The notes below the pieces were generated by a model. That model ran no database searches and had not been told where the DNA came from. It saw only the letters and a list, made by a program, of their open reading frames with translations. A DNA stretch of 17,712 nt from NCBI GenBank assembly GCA_002352425.1, contig DEIK01000029.1:36701-54412 (forward strand), given 5' to 3'. Both the position numbers and the translations under genes were made by a program. The first letter of the stretch is position 1. Each line of letters starts with the position of its first letter. This DNA is from Rhodobacteraceae bacterium UBA2776 (lineage in GTDB: Bacteria; Pseudomonadota; Alphaproteobacteria; Rhodobacterales; Rhodobacteraceae). Of the stretch, positions 1 to 7,302 are shown one piece after another.

Positions 1-1257
1 AAATCGGCGTTGTTTGCGGGGCGCAAACCCGAATTTGACATGCAAGTGCCGCGGGCCGACAAGGGCTTCATTCTGCGCACGGGCACTGGCGGACATGGCT
101 ATGTGAACCCGCGTGATGCCAGCTATCGGAACATGGATTTGGAGGCCGCGCGCGAGATCGCGTTGGTGGCCAGTGATCTGGATCAGGTCGGCTTTATCGC
201 GCATCCGTTTGTGCATGGTGTGCCTGAGGTGACGGCGGATATTCACAGCTTTGCCAAGATTAGCGCCAACACCCATAAACACGTCTGGATGCAGCCCTAT
301 CAAAAGGAAAACATCGAGTATCTGATGAAAATCGCGGCGATTGCGGCGGGGGGCGAGGATGTTTTGCGGGCGCGGCCCTCGACATCGGTGATCACCTGTT
401 CGTTCACGCCGCTTGAGTTCAAGTTCATGGACACCGAGGTGATCATTCAGGCGGGCCAGTATGGCGTGCCGATCCATGCCTGTTCCTTGCCCTCGGCAGG
501 GGGAACTGCGCCCCTATCTGTGCCTGCAATGGCACTAATGGCGGCGGCGGAAATTCTGGGGATGATGACGATGGCGCATATCCTTGCCCCTGGAACCCCG
601 GTGATTGCCACGCCGCTGATGTTCACGCTGGATATGCGCACGGGATCGGCGCTGCAATCCAGCGTCGAGGCAATGCAGGCGGCCAATATGTCGATCCAGC
701 TGATGAAAAACCTCGGGATGATGGCCCATACCTATGGGTCCGGGTCGGACACGCCGGATGCCGATCATCAATCTATGGCCGAGCGCGCTATGTTGATGCA
801 AAATGTGGCCCTGTCAGGCGCGGATATTCTGGGTGGTATTGGCCAGTTGGAATGTGCGACGGTGTTCAGCCCCGTTCAGGCGGTTCTGGACAATGAAATC
901 GGCGGCATGGTGCGGCGGTTCTTGCGCTCGCCTGAAATTGACGAAGCCAGTTTGAACTGGGATGAGTTATCGTCGATTCGTGTGGGCGGGCATTTTCTGG
1001 ACAGCGATCATACGGTGAGCCAATGCCGCGATCAGTTCATTCCCAAGGTGTTTCAGCGCGATGGTCGGGATGATTACGAGCTGAAGGCGCGGCGCGGGGC
1101 CTTTGAAGAGGCGCGGGATGTGGCTTTGGCGTCAATCGCAGCAGCACCAGAGGGCGGTTTGTTGAGCGAATTGCAAAATCGCGAGATTGCGGCGTTGGCT
1201 GCCAAAGCGGATGAACATATCGTCAAGGTCTATGCGGGGAAGATCGAAACCATTTAG
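1..1257 (+). CDS. Trimethylamine methyltransferase family protein (MttB-like, non-pyrrolysine), 5' truncated
   Basis: The open frame runs in from the left window edge; 418 residues are visible, and since the family is usually about 500 residues, roughly the first 90-100 are missing. The TTG near base 10 is internal, not the start. Recognisable family blocks include GGTAPLSVPAMALMAAAEIL, the stretch around TYGSGSDTPDADHQSMAERA, and SGADILGGIGQLE. Archaeal MttB carries an in-frame amber codon for pyrrolysine in the active site; this frame has no internal TAG, so it belongs to the widespread non-Pyl branch (COG5598), whose characterised members transfer a methyl group from quaternary amines such as glycine betaine to a corrinoid protein. 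Roseobacter genomes carry many paralogues, so the substrate cannot be told from sequence. No corrinoid protein or methyltransferase partner lies to the right; any partner would be upstream of the window. Confidence 0.9.
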   Translation, partial: KSALFAGRKPEFDMQVPRADKGFILRTGTGGHGYVNPRDASYRNMDLEAAREIALVASDLDQVGFIAHPFVHGVPEVTADIHSFAKISANTHKHVWMQPYQKENIEYLMKIAAIAAGGEDVLRARPSTSVITCSFTPLEFKFMDTEVIIQAGQYGVPIHACSLPSAGGTAPLSVPAMALMAAAEILGMMTMAHILAPGTPVIATPLMFTLDMRTGSALQSSVEAMQAANMSIQLMKNLGMMAHTYGSGSDTPDADHQSMAERAMLMQNVALSGADILGGIGQLECATVFSPVQAVLDNEIGGMVRRFLRSPEIDEASLNWDELSSIRVGGHFLDSDHTVSQCRDQFIPKVFQRDGRDDYELKARRGAFEEARDVALASIAAAPEGGLLSELQNREIAALAAKADEHIVKVYAGKIETI

Positions 1258-1289
1258 GGATTTTTTACTTGCTGGGTGCATCCTTTCGG

Positions 1290-1318
1290 TTGGAAAACGT
1301 TGAGTGTGAAGGTAAAAT
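1290..1318 (+). promoter_or_regulatory. Possible sigma-70-type promoter of the LuxR-type regulator gene
   Basis: TTGGAA (1290-1295) and TAAAAT (1313-1318) are separated by exactly 17 bp and lie in the 156-bp gap after the methyltransferase gene. Transcription would start near 1325, giving a leader of about 90 nt before the GTG at 1414. This is a visual match only. Confidence 0.35.
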
Positions 1319-1413
1319 ATGTTGTGGATACGGACTGGAGCTTCGAGCAGCGCCGCCGGGTTAAGAATGTTATGTGTAAGAAGGGGCGCCGCTAAAGCAG
1401 CGTTGGGGTAGAT

Positions 1414-2559
1414 GTGAGAGACCTTGTAGAAGGCATCTTGGGCTGTAGTTCTGCGCCCGAAAACTGGGGTCATGCGCTGGACATGTTCAACGAGACGTTC
1501 CAGGTTTCGGCGTCCTGTATGTTTTCGGTTCACGAGTTTCGAGAGTTCCGTATGAACTTTGCATGGAGCGATTTTTTCCGTAAAAACCTGACGCCAGATG
1601 TGCTTGAGATGATGCAACGCGGTGATGATGTGGGCGACCAGCCCGGGTATCTGTTTTTGTGTCAAAACCCTGCCCAGACGCTTTATGATGAGTTGAAGAT
1701 GTTTGACGTGAACCGCTACGATGAACTGCCCCACTCCAATGTCAGGGACATCACCGCCGATTGGGGTTTTTCTATGCGGGTTGCCGCCGCTTTGAATAAG
1801 ACGGGCCCATGGATTGATGGCCTGTTTTTCCAGCATAAGCAGGATTCCGAGTGGAAAAGATTTATCGGGGACGCGCGGTCCGATTTTGTCTTGCCTATCA
1901 TGGCAAGCAGTGTGTCGTTGGGGCGTACGCTGCAGGCGCTTAGGGCGCGCTATCAAGCGTCGCTATCAATTCTTGACGCGCTTGGGTTAGGGGTGTTTTT
2001 GGTGGATGCGACGGGCTGTGTTATCGAACAAAACAAGGAAGCTGGGCGCATTCTGGATCAAAAAGATGGCTTTGCTTTGACCAAGGCCAAGCACTTGAGC
2101 CTGCAATCGCAAGATCAAACCAAGGCGTTGGAGATGATGGTTGGCGAGGCCAATGGGCTGTTCAGAGGCGAGATAGAGAAAGGCAACAGTTTGCTTGCCG
2201 CATCACGTCCTTCGGGTGAATATGATTATCTGGTTTCAGTACGCGCGCTTTCCGATAGCCAGTCCGAGCTAGAAGTGGGTTTGAAATGCGCCTTCGTGAC
2301 GGTTATTGATCCCGCCCGCAAAGGCGTATTGTCCGCGAAAGGGGTGATGGCATTGGCGCAGCTTTCAGTGGCCGAGGGTGCAATTGTTGAATTGCTCGTG
2401 CAGGGGTTTCGATTGGCAGACGTTGCGGCGCGGCGAGATGTGAGCATTAACACGGTCAAAGCCCAGCTTAAAACCATTTCACAAAAACTGCGGTGTTCGA
2501 CGCAAAGCGATATTATTCGTACGGCTGCTGCCACGCGCGTGCCGATAGACAAAGAATAA
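1414..2559 (+). CDS. PAS-like/LuxR-type (GerE) helix-turn-helix transcriptional regulator
   Basis: A 381-residue protein starting at GTG. An in-frame TAA at 1393 limits the start, and GGGG at 1405-1408 may act as a weak ribosome site. Residues ~317-372 form a LuxR/GerE DNA-binding domain: LSVAEGAIVELLVQGFRLAD followed by VAARRDVSINTVKAQLKTIS, with the recognition helix around SINTVKAQL. Residues ~180-245 (LDALGLGVFLVDATGCVIEQ onwards) read like a PAS-fold sensor. The N-terminal ~175 residues have no domain I recognise and lack an obvious acyl-homoserine-lactone-binding signature, and no luxI is present, so this is better described as a PAS-linked LuxR-type regulator than a quorum-sensing receptor. 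The next gene, an RTX protein in the same orientation 247 bp away, is a candidate target by proximity only. Confidence 0.85.
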   Translation: MRDLVEGILGCSSAPENWGHALDMFNETFQVSASCMFSVHEFREFRMNFAWSDFFRKNLTPDVLEMMQRGDDVGDQPGYLFLCQNPAQTLYDELKMFDVNRYDELPHSNVRDITADWGFSMRVAAALNKTGPWIDGLFFQHKQDSEWKRFIGDARSDFVLPIMASSVSLGRTLQALRARYQASLSILDALGLGVFLVDATGCVIEQNKEAGRILDQKDGFALTKAKHLSLQSQDQTKALEMMVGEANGLFRGEIEKGNSLLAASRPSGEYDYLVSVRALSDSQSELEVGLKCAFVTVIDPARKGVLSAKGVMALAQLSVAEGAIVELLVQGFRLADVAARRDVSINTVKAQLKTISQKLRCSTQSDIIRTAAATRVPIDKE

Positions 2560-2806
2560 TTGCCGCATAGGCGTTGATCACCCGAACGAGTGATGTATCA
2601 TGAAACGACTTACCTTATTTTGGGATTCTCCATGAGCTGTGAGGGGTCTGGAAAAGGGGTGCGGTTGGAGCGTCGATTTTGGCGTTCCAACGGGGGGCGG
2701 GGACCAAAATGCCGATTGGGTGAACTCGCTATTGTGGCACCGCAAGGTTGTCGTGTTTTAGATTGAGTAAACGCTTTGTGAATTGAAAATATTGAAAGGG
2801 AAGAAC

Positions 2807-4180
2807 ATGACGACACATACAATTACCGGCCTTGCTGTAGGGTATAACAATAGCGGCACAGCGATTAGCTTGAATTCTGCCGTATTCACCGGCGTTACCT
2901 CTGACATATTTACACTGTCATACAGCAACCCAGTGTTTTATCCAGGGGATACTTTTCCAACGGTTGATTTAGAGCCAGCCTCGGGTACGGAATTCCTGCT
3001 TGAGGTTGCTTATAACGGCATTGTCGTTAACTTGAGTAACCCAGCAACGGATTTGGATGCATTGGTTGGTTATGTGCTGGTCGGTGGTCAGGTCATTACG
3101 GTTTTGTCGTTTTATGACCCCATTGCAAATGTTGATATGACCTTCCAGTTGAGCGGTCCGCCGCTTATGATAACGACGCTTGCCGAATGGAACGCACTCG
3201 AGGCGTCGATCACTTTTGCGGGTGCCGTGACCTCGGGTCCATTTGCAGCGAATACGGCTTTCGGGCTTGAGGATTTTGTGGCGCATTCGTCTGTCGAACA
3301 TGACACCATCACTGGTGGTGCGACGGCTGATATTATTGACGCAGGCGTTGGCAATGACATTGTTTCCGGACTGGATGGCAATGACAGATTGACTGGCGGT
3401 ACCGGCCATGACCGGCTGAATGGCGGCAACGACGATGACCGCCTGTATGGCGACAGCGGCAATGACCGCCTGTATGGTGGATCTGGCAATGATCGCGTTT
3501 GGGGCGGAAACGGCCGGGATGTGGTTAATCTGGGGTCTGGTGATGATGAATTTTTCGACACTTCACAATCAGGTGCGAATGGTGCGGACCAGATCAATGG
3601 TGGCAGCGGCAATGACATCGTAAGAGGCGGAGGCGGCAACGAGCTTATCCATGGCGACAATGGCAATGACCGGTTGTTTGGCGGGGATGATAACGATCGG
3701 ATTTATGGCGATAATGGCAATGACCGGATATTCGGCGATGACGGCAATGACCGCCTTTATGGTGGCGGCGGCGGCGACCGGATGTTTGGCGGCGATGGCG
3801 ACGACCGGATGTTTGGCAATATCGGCAACGATCTGATGTACGGCCAAGCCGGTGCAGATCGGTTGTACGGCAGCGCCGGGAATGACCGTTTGGAAGGTGG
3901 CAGCGGCAATGATTTGCTGTCTGGTGGCGCGGATGCGGATGTCTTTGTTTTCAGAGCTGCTTTTGACACCGATGTTGTGACTGATTACGTAACCGGCGAA
4001 GATACGATGCGTTTGGACGATGCCATTTGGGGCGGCGGTTTGACGGCCGCTCAGGTGGTCAGCACCTATGCGTCGGTTGTCGGCAGTGATGTGGTGATTG
4101 ATTTTGGGGGTGGCAATACGATTACCTTGGAAGGGGTCAATACGCTGGTTGGGTTGGAAGCCGACATCTTGATTATCTAG
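2807..4180 (+). CDS. RTX (hemolysin-type) calcium-binding secreted protein
   Basis: The ATG at 2807 is chosen because AAAGGGAAG sits just before it; an in-frame TTG at 2783 would add only 8 residues and lacks this site. The product is 457 residues and strongly acidic. Residues 1 to ~169 form a beta-rich domain with no cleavable signal peptide and no catalytic motif I recognise. Residues ~170-377 are glycine/aspartate-rich RTX nonapeptides (GGSGNDRLYGG type), which bind calcium and fold into a beta-roll after export. The last ~80 residues (around DVFVFRAAFDTDVVTDY and DVVIDFGGGNTITLEGV) resemble the C-terminal targeting region of type I secretion substrates. Export by an ABC/MFP/TolC system is therefore expected, but none is encoded here. 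It may be a surface-layer, adhesin or matrix protein; toxin or enzyme activity is unsupported. Confidence 0.9.
   Translation: MTTHTITGLAVGYNNSGTAISLNSAVFTGVTSDIFTLSYSNPVFYPGDTFPTVDLEPASGTEFLLEVAYNGIVVNLSNPATDLDALVGYVLVGGQVITVLSFYDPIANVDMTFQLSGPPLMITTLAEWNALEASITFAGAVTSGPFAANTAFGLEDFVAHSSVEHDTITGGATADIIDAGVGNDIVSGLDGNDRLTGGTGHDRLNGGNDDDRLYGDSGNDRLYGGSGNDRVWGGNGRDVVNLGSGDDEFFDTSQSGANGADQINGGSGNDIVRGGGGNELIHGDNGNDRLFGGDDNDRIYGDNGNDRIFGDDGNDRLYGGGGGDRMFGGDGDDRMFGNIGNDLMYGQAGADRLYGSAGNDRLEGGSGNDLLSGGADADVFVFRAAFDTDVVTDYVTGEDTMRLDDAIWGGGLTAAQVVSTYASVVGSDVVIDFGGGNTITLEGVNTLVGLEADILII
3314..3940 (+). repeat. Tandem RTX nonapeptide repeat array (coding)
   Basis: Degenerate 27-nt units, each encoding G-G-x-G-N-D-x-[LIM]-x, recur through this stretch; the phrase ggcaatgaccg appears many times. 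An interruption around 3540-3600 (NLGSGDDEFFDTSQSGANGA) splits the array into two blocks. Such arrays are prone to recombinational expansion and contraction and to assembly collapse. They also create long spurious antisense frames. Confidence 0.9.
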
Positions 4181-4205
4181 GGCGCCGTTTGGCATTGTAA
4201 AACAG

Positions 4206-4282
4206 GCCGCTCATCATCCGCTAAACGCGCATTCCTCGCTGGCTATTTGCCGCGAGGAATGCCGTAAGACTTGATGAGCGGC
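4206..4282 (+). other. Nested double stem-loop in the spacer before lldD
   Basis: Two perfect inverted repeats are nested. The outer arms gccgctcatca (4206-4216) and tgatgagcggc (4272-4282) pair over 11 bp. The inner arms gcattcctcgc (4229-4239) and gcgaggaatgc (4252-4262) pair over 11 bp and are capped by a further ggc/gcc. No T-run follows, so it is not a typical intrinsic terminator. It could stabilise the 3' end of the RTX transcript, be a Rho-independent-like attenuator element, or be part of the lldD leader. I do not recognise it as a known riboswitch class. Confidence 0.7.
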
Positions 4283-4286
4283 GGCT

Positions 4287-4328
4287 TTGGGGCTTAAACA
4301 TGGTAACGCATAGTCTAAGCCCCAAGGA
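4287..4328 (+). promoter_or_regulatory. Stem-loop abutting the lldD ribosome-binding site
   Basis: Arms ttggggctta (4287-4296) and taagccccaa (4316-4325) form a perfect 10-bp stem with a 19-nt loop. The right arm overlaps the first bases of the Shine-Dalgarno sequence AAGGA (4324-4328), which lies 8 nt before the ATG at 4337. If transcribed, the stem would partly mask the ribosome site. If only DNA matters, the dyad could instead be bound by a regulator. The dyad is seen directly; the regulatory role is inference. Confidence 0.5.
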
Positions 4329-4336
4329 ATCTGCAT

Positions 4337-5500
4337 ATGCCCGTGATCACAGAAATCACCGATCTCAAGAAAATCTATAAACGTCGTACACCAAAGATGT
4401 TTTATGATTATGCCGAAAGCGGCAGTTGGACCGAGCAAACCTTTCGCGAGAACACTTCAGATTTTGACAAGATTTATCTGCGTCAACGTGTGGCGACAGA
4501 TATGACGGGGCGCGGCACTGCAACCAAAATGATTGGCGAAGATGTGGCGATGCCCGTTGCTTTGGCCCCGGTCGGATTAACGGGCATGCAATGCGCTGAT
4601 GGCGAAATCAAAGCCGCTAAGGCTGCCGAGAAATTCGGAGTGCCCTACACGTTGTCGACCATGTCGATTTGCTCAATCGAGGATGTGGCCGAACACACCA
4701 CCAAGCCGTTTTGGTTTCAGGTCTACACCCTGAAAGACCTTGATTTCATGGGGCGTTTGTTTGAACGCGCCCGCGCCGCCAATTGTTCGGCTATCGTCAT
4801 AACGGTTGATTTGCAACTGATGGGGCAGCGTCACAAGGATTTGAAAAACGGCCTGTCCGCCCCGCCCAAACTAACGGTGAAATCTATCGCCAATATGATG
4901 ACCAAGGTGCATTGGGGCCTTGGTATGTTGGGGACCAAGCGTCGGTTCTTTGGCAATATCGTAGGGCATGCGCATGGCGTATCTGACCCGTCGTCGCTGT
5001 CGTCATGGACCGCGCAAGCTTTTGACCAATCACTGGATTGGAAACGTATTGCCGAGTTCAAAAAGATGTGGGGCGGTAAGGTGATCCTTAAGGGGATACT
5101 TGATGTTGAAGACGCCAAAATGGCTGCAAAAGTCGGGGTGGACGCGATTATTGTGTCCAACCACGGCGGACGGCAACTGGATGGGGCGATCAGCTCGATC
5201 CGTGCTTTGGGGCCTATTTTGGATGCTGTTGGCGACAAGGTCGAGGTCCATCTGGACAGCGGCATTCGCAGCGGTCAGGACGTGCTAAAGGCGATGGCGA
5301 TGGGGGCCAAGGGCACCTACATTGGCCGCGCCTACACCTATGGTCTGGGCGCGATGGGTGAGGCCGGTGTAACCAAGGCATTGGAAGTGATCCACAAAGA
5401 ATTGGATCTGTCGATGGCGCTATGCGGGCGCAAATCAGTTGAAGGTCTGGACCGCGGTGTTTTGCAGGTTCCCAAAGGATTTTCAGGGAATTGGGAGTAG
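4337..5500 (+). CDS. lldD: FMN-dependent L-lactate dehydrogenase / alpha-hydroxyacid oxidase
   Basis: 387 residues, the normal length for this TIM-barrel flavoprotein family. It oxidises an L-2-hydroxyacid to the 2-oxoacid, usually L-lactate to pyruvate, at the inner face of the membrane, passing electrons to the quinone pool. Diagnostic blocks are present: ITVDLQLMGQRHKDLKNG in the barrel, FWFQVYTLKD, the active-site block SNHGGRQLDGA with catalytic His276 and substrate-binding Arg279, and the FMN phosphate-binding blocks DSGIRSG (307-313) and GRAYTYGLGA. Glycolate or mandelate oxidase activity cannot be excluded from sequence, so the symbol is provisional. The start ATG follows AAGGA at 4324-4328. 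The gene sits behind a highly structured spacer and is followed after 3 nt by a small frameshifted gene, likely on the same transcript. Confidence 0.88.
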   Translation: MPVITEITDLKKIYKRRTPKMFYDYAESGSWTEQTFRENTSDFDKIYLRQRVATDMTGRGTATKMIGEDVAMPVALAPVGLTGMQCADGEIKAAKAAEKFGVPYTLSTMSICSIEDVAEHTTKPFWFQVYTLKDLDFMGRLFERARAANCSAIVITVDLQLMGQRHKDLKNGLSAPPKLTVKSIANMMTKVHWGLGMLGTKRRFFGNIVGHAHGVSDPSSLSSWTAQAFDQSLDWKRIAEFKKMWGGKVILKGILDVEDAKMAAKVGVDAIIVSNHGGRQLDGAISSIRALGPILDAVGDKVEVHLDSGIRSGQDVLKAMAMGAKGTYIGRAYTYGLGAMGEAGVTKALEVIHKELDLSMALCGRKSVEGLDRGVLQVPKGFSGNWE

Positions 5501-5503
5501 GCT

Positions 5504-5726
5504 ATGCCAAAGATGAACTCCGAGTTGTGCCAGAAAATCATTGACGTTTGCGACGCCAAAATAGCCAGTAAGGGTGACGGGGTGGGCGTGTCATTTTACG
5601 CGTTTTTCAAGAACCGGAATGATAATCCTGAACGGCTGATGGAGGCTGCAACGTGGTGGAAAGACACATCAATTGGACCATTTTGAGAAAGCCGTGAAGA
5701 TCAAGGCCATGGTGACCATGCGCTAA
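5504..5726 (+). pseudogene. Small conserved-looking protein (DUF6500-like) with an apparent +1 frameshift
   Basis: Starts at ATG 5504, 3 nt after the lldD stop and 6 nt after GGGAG (5493-5497). The uninterrupted frame gives 60 residues ending in WWKDTSIGPF (stop 5684-5686). Skipping one base in ggaaag near 5659-5663 opens another frame that reads WWKTHQLDHFEKAVKIKAMV and ends at TAA 5724-5726, giving about 73 residues with a charged, helical C-terminus. From memory this resembles a small alphaproteobacterial family (DUF6500) whose members have a continuous ATWW...HQLDHFEKAVKI segment, but I could not search for it. The break may be a real inactivation, a sequencing error or a programmed shift. 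The function of the family is unknown. Confidence 0.6.
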
Positions 5727-5818
5727 CGGGTCGAGCCCGCAAAAACAAAAAGTTGTCTTTTGGATGTGGTATGGGTTTCCTTGGCACTGCGATTCACCAC
5801 AACATTGGAGCCAAAATC

Positions 5819-6469
5819 ATGAGTGCATTTCATTTTCATCCCAAAGCCGTGGCGTTTTTAGCCGACCTAAAAGCCCACAATGATCGGGAGTGGTTTGCCG
5901 ACCATAAGGGTGACTATGAGACCTATGTCAAAGACGCCTCGGTGGCGTTTTGTCGTCTGATGGTCGAGGGGTTGGATGGGCTGACGGGCGGGGCGCATCA
6001 AAGCAAGATTTTTCGCATTTATCGCGACGTGCGGTTCGCCAAGGACAAGACACCCTACAAACCCTATCAGCACATTCTGTTTGCAGCGGGTGATCACCGC
6101 CAGACCACCTCGGCGTGGTTTTTCGGGTTGGAGCCGGATCGGCTGGTGCTGGGCGCGGGCAAGTTCAGCTTTGATGGCGAAGGGTTGGTGCGCTATCGCG
6201 AGGCGGTTGCGGGTTCACGCGGGGCCGAGTTGGCGCAGATCGTGGAAGCGTTGCAGGGGCAGGGCGCACGGCTGAACGAACCCCAGTTGAAACGAGTGCC
6301 GAGCGGGTATGACAAAGACCATCCCCGCGCCGATCTGCTGCGCCGCAAGGGGCTGGCGTTGTGGATCGATCTGGATGTTGGTGTGGCCACCGAGGGGGAT
6401 TTGGTTGCGACCTGTTTGGCGGCGTTTGAACGGTTGAGGCCGTTGGTGGGGTGGTTGGAAGAGGTTTGA
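5819..6469 (+). CDS. DUF2461 family protein (TIGR02453)
   Basis: 216 residues from the ATG at 5819, chosen because GGAG (5807-5810) lies 8 nt upstream; a longer in-frame reading from TTG 5753 lacks a ribosome site and homologous-looking sequence. Family hallmarks include NDREWFADHKGDYE near the N-terminus, IFRIYRDVRFAKDKTPYK in the middle (the R-D-x-R-F-[AS]-x-D-K-x-P-Y-K motif), and the later RVPSGYDKDHP and the LRRKGLALW segment. The biochemical function of DUF2461 is not established. It has no signal peptide and is probably cytoplasmic. The DNA is markedly GC-rich (41 of 60 bases at 6181-6240), in contrast to the following gene. Confidence 0.9.
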   Translation: MSAFHFHPKAVAFLADLKAHNDREWFADHKGDYETYVKDASVAFCRLMVEGLDGLTGGAHQSKIFRIYRDVRFAKDKTPYKPYQHILFAAGDHRQTTSAWFFGLEPDRLVLGAGKFSFDGEGLVRYREAVAGSRGAELAQIVEALQGQGARLNEPQLKRVPSGYDKDHPRADLLRRKGLALWIDLDVGVATEGDLVATCLAAFERLRPLVGWLEEV

Positions 6470-6558
6470 GAGTGGTAGTTTGTGATGTGCCGGACAAAAC
6501 AGGCAATGGATTCAAGATCGGCATTTGTAGCTCTGACGATTTAGTATAGAAAATGATG

Positions 6559-6587
6559 TTACGATATTCCATTCAGGCATGTTATCT
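6559..6587 (+). promoter_or_regulatory. Possible promoter of the secreted-protein gene at 6617
   Basis: TTACGA (6559-6564) and TTATCT (6582-6587) are spaced by 17 bp in an AT-rich 147-bp gap. The predicted start would lie about 25 nt before the ATG at 6617. Weak hexamers; visual match only. Confidence 0.3.
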
Positions 6588-6616
6588 TGACGAGAAAAAT
6601 TTTGAAGGAACAATAA

Positions 6617-7165
6617 ATGCCGAGGCAATCACAAATAAAGACGATGGGTTTTCTGATTTTTTCAGCATTGGGATTGTTCCCAATTTCGACACGCGCCTGC
6701 TCGCCCGCGTTTTCCACGACTATCTTTGAATATAATTCCGATGTTGCTGATCTTCGCGACGACAACCTACCTGTTCCGTCAGTTGAAATTGTTTCTATTG
6801 GTCGTGGAACCGGCAGCGATGGTGTCTCCTGTAAAGATATGGGGTATTTGGAAATCTCTGTAGCTTTGCTCGAAACCTCGCCACTTAAAATCGGTGATGT
6901 GGGTATTATGTTTGTGGTATCCGGAGGTCAGGATCATGAGGCTATCTTTCCAGACGGACCGCTTGCCCCATTTGAAGGTTACGAAAGCCAAAAAATTACG
7001 GTGCTCCTTCCTTGGCTTGACGGTGCGCCTCGCGATCAAAGAGATATTGACCTAGATGTCCAAGCCTTTTTTGTTACTCGTGAAGGCGCAGAAGGTCCGA
7101 GGGCGGAATTTTCAATTCGTTCTAGGGCAAGTTCCGATCCTAGTGTGAAACAAGTCGATAGATGA
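6617..7165 (+). CDS. Secreted protein of unknown function, possible Ig-like beta-sandwich
   Basis: 182 residues. GAAGGA (6603-6608) precedes the ATG. Residues 1-27 look like a signal peptide: basic start, hydrophobic core MGFLIFSALGLFPI, likely cleavage after TRA27. The mature protein would begin with Cys28, but the preceding residues do not form a normal lipobox, so a lipoprotein is doubtful. A second cysteine, Cys72, could form a disulfide with Cys28. The body alternates hydrophobic and polar residues (VEIVSIGRG, YLEISVALL, KITVLLPWLDG, DLDVQAFFVTRE), suggesting an all-beta, perhaps Ig/fibronectin-type fold. I do not recognise the family. GC is visibly lower than in neighbours (27 of 60 bases at 6841-6900), hinting at horizontal origin. 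Its stop overlaps the start of the next small ORF by 4 nt. Confidence 0.7.
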   Translation: MPRQSQIKTMGFLIFSALGLFPISTRACSPAFSTTIFEYNSDVADLRDDNLPVPSVEIVSIGRGTGSDGVSCKDMGYLEISVALLETSPLKIGDVGIMFVVSGGQDHEAIFPDGPLAPFEGYESQKITVLLPWLDGAPRDQRDIDLDVQAFFVTREGAEGPRAEFSIRSRASSDPSVKQVDR

Positions 7166-7302
7166 TACGAATTCTCACTACTTTACTTATCTTGATTTCG
7201 AGCAGTGCGTTTGCACGATCAACTCTTTACCAGCCACCTCGCAGCCCTCAAATCGCCGGTCCGATGGGGCGGTCCGGCGATCGCTCGGCGGCTTCGCCTT
7301 GA
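7162..7302 (+). CDS. Small signal-peptide-bearing ORF (46 aa), translationally coupled
   Basis: The ATG at 7162 overlaps the stop of the preceding gene in the classic ATGA arrangement. The 46-residue product starts MIRILTTLLILISSSAFA, a near-ideal Sec signal peptide with an AFA cleavage site, leaving a 28-residue basic, proline/serine-rich mature peptide beginning RSTLYQPPRSP. The signal-peptide part is AT-rich, whereas the last ~17 codons lie in GC-rich DNA that forms two abutting stem-loops. It may be a genuine small secreted peptide, or the 5' remnant of a longer secreted-protein gene whose 3' part was replaced. No cysteines are present in the mature part. No function is assigned. Confidence 0.55.
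   Translation: MIRILTTLLILISSSAFARSTLYQPPRSPQIAGPMGRSGDRSAASP

Noticed and set aside
1..1257. Possible pyrrolysine-containing MttB
   Set aside because: No in-frame TAG occurs before the TAG that ends the gene, and a full family-length C-terminus is read without readthrough.
1132..1956. Minus-strand frame of 274 codons spanning the methyltransferase end and the regulator
   Set aside because: It overlaps two well-supported plus-strand genes and its His/Arg-rich product shows no recognisable domain; it is a GC-skew shadow.
2577..2600. Short dyads (atcac/gtgat and TGAT/ATCA) between the LuxR-type regulator and the RTX gene, considered as a lux-box-like operator
   Set aside because: Arms are only 4-5 bp, and there is no close match to known lux boxes or a convincing promoter nearby; too weak to annotate.
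3314..3940. Regularly spaced repeats that might suggest a CRISPR array
   Set aside because: The period is 27 nt without unique spacers, the array is translated throughout as RTX nonapeptides, and the units are degenerate.
3569..4195. Long antisense frame (208 codons, minus strand) opposite the RTX gene
   Set aside because: It is produced by the low-complexity Gly/Asp repeat codons; the antisense product is a repetitive Ile/Ala/Val pattern without ribosome site or family signature.
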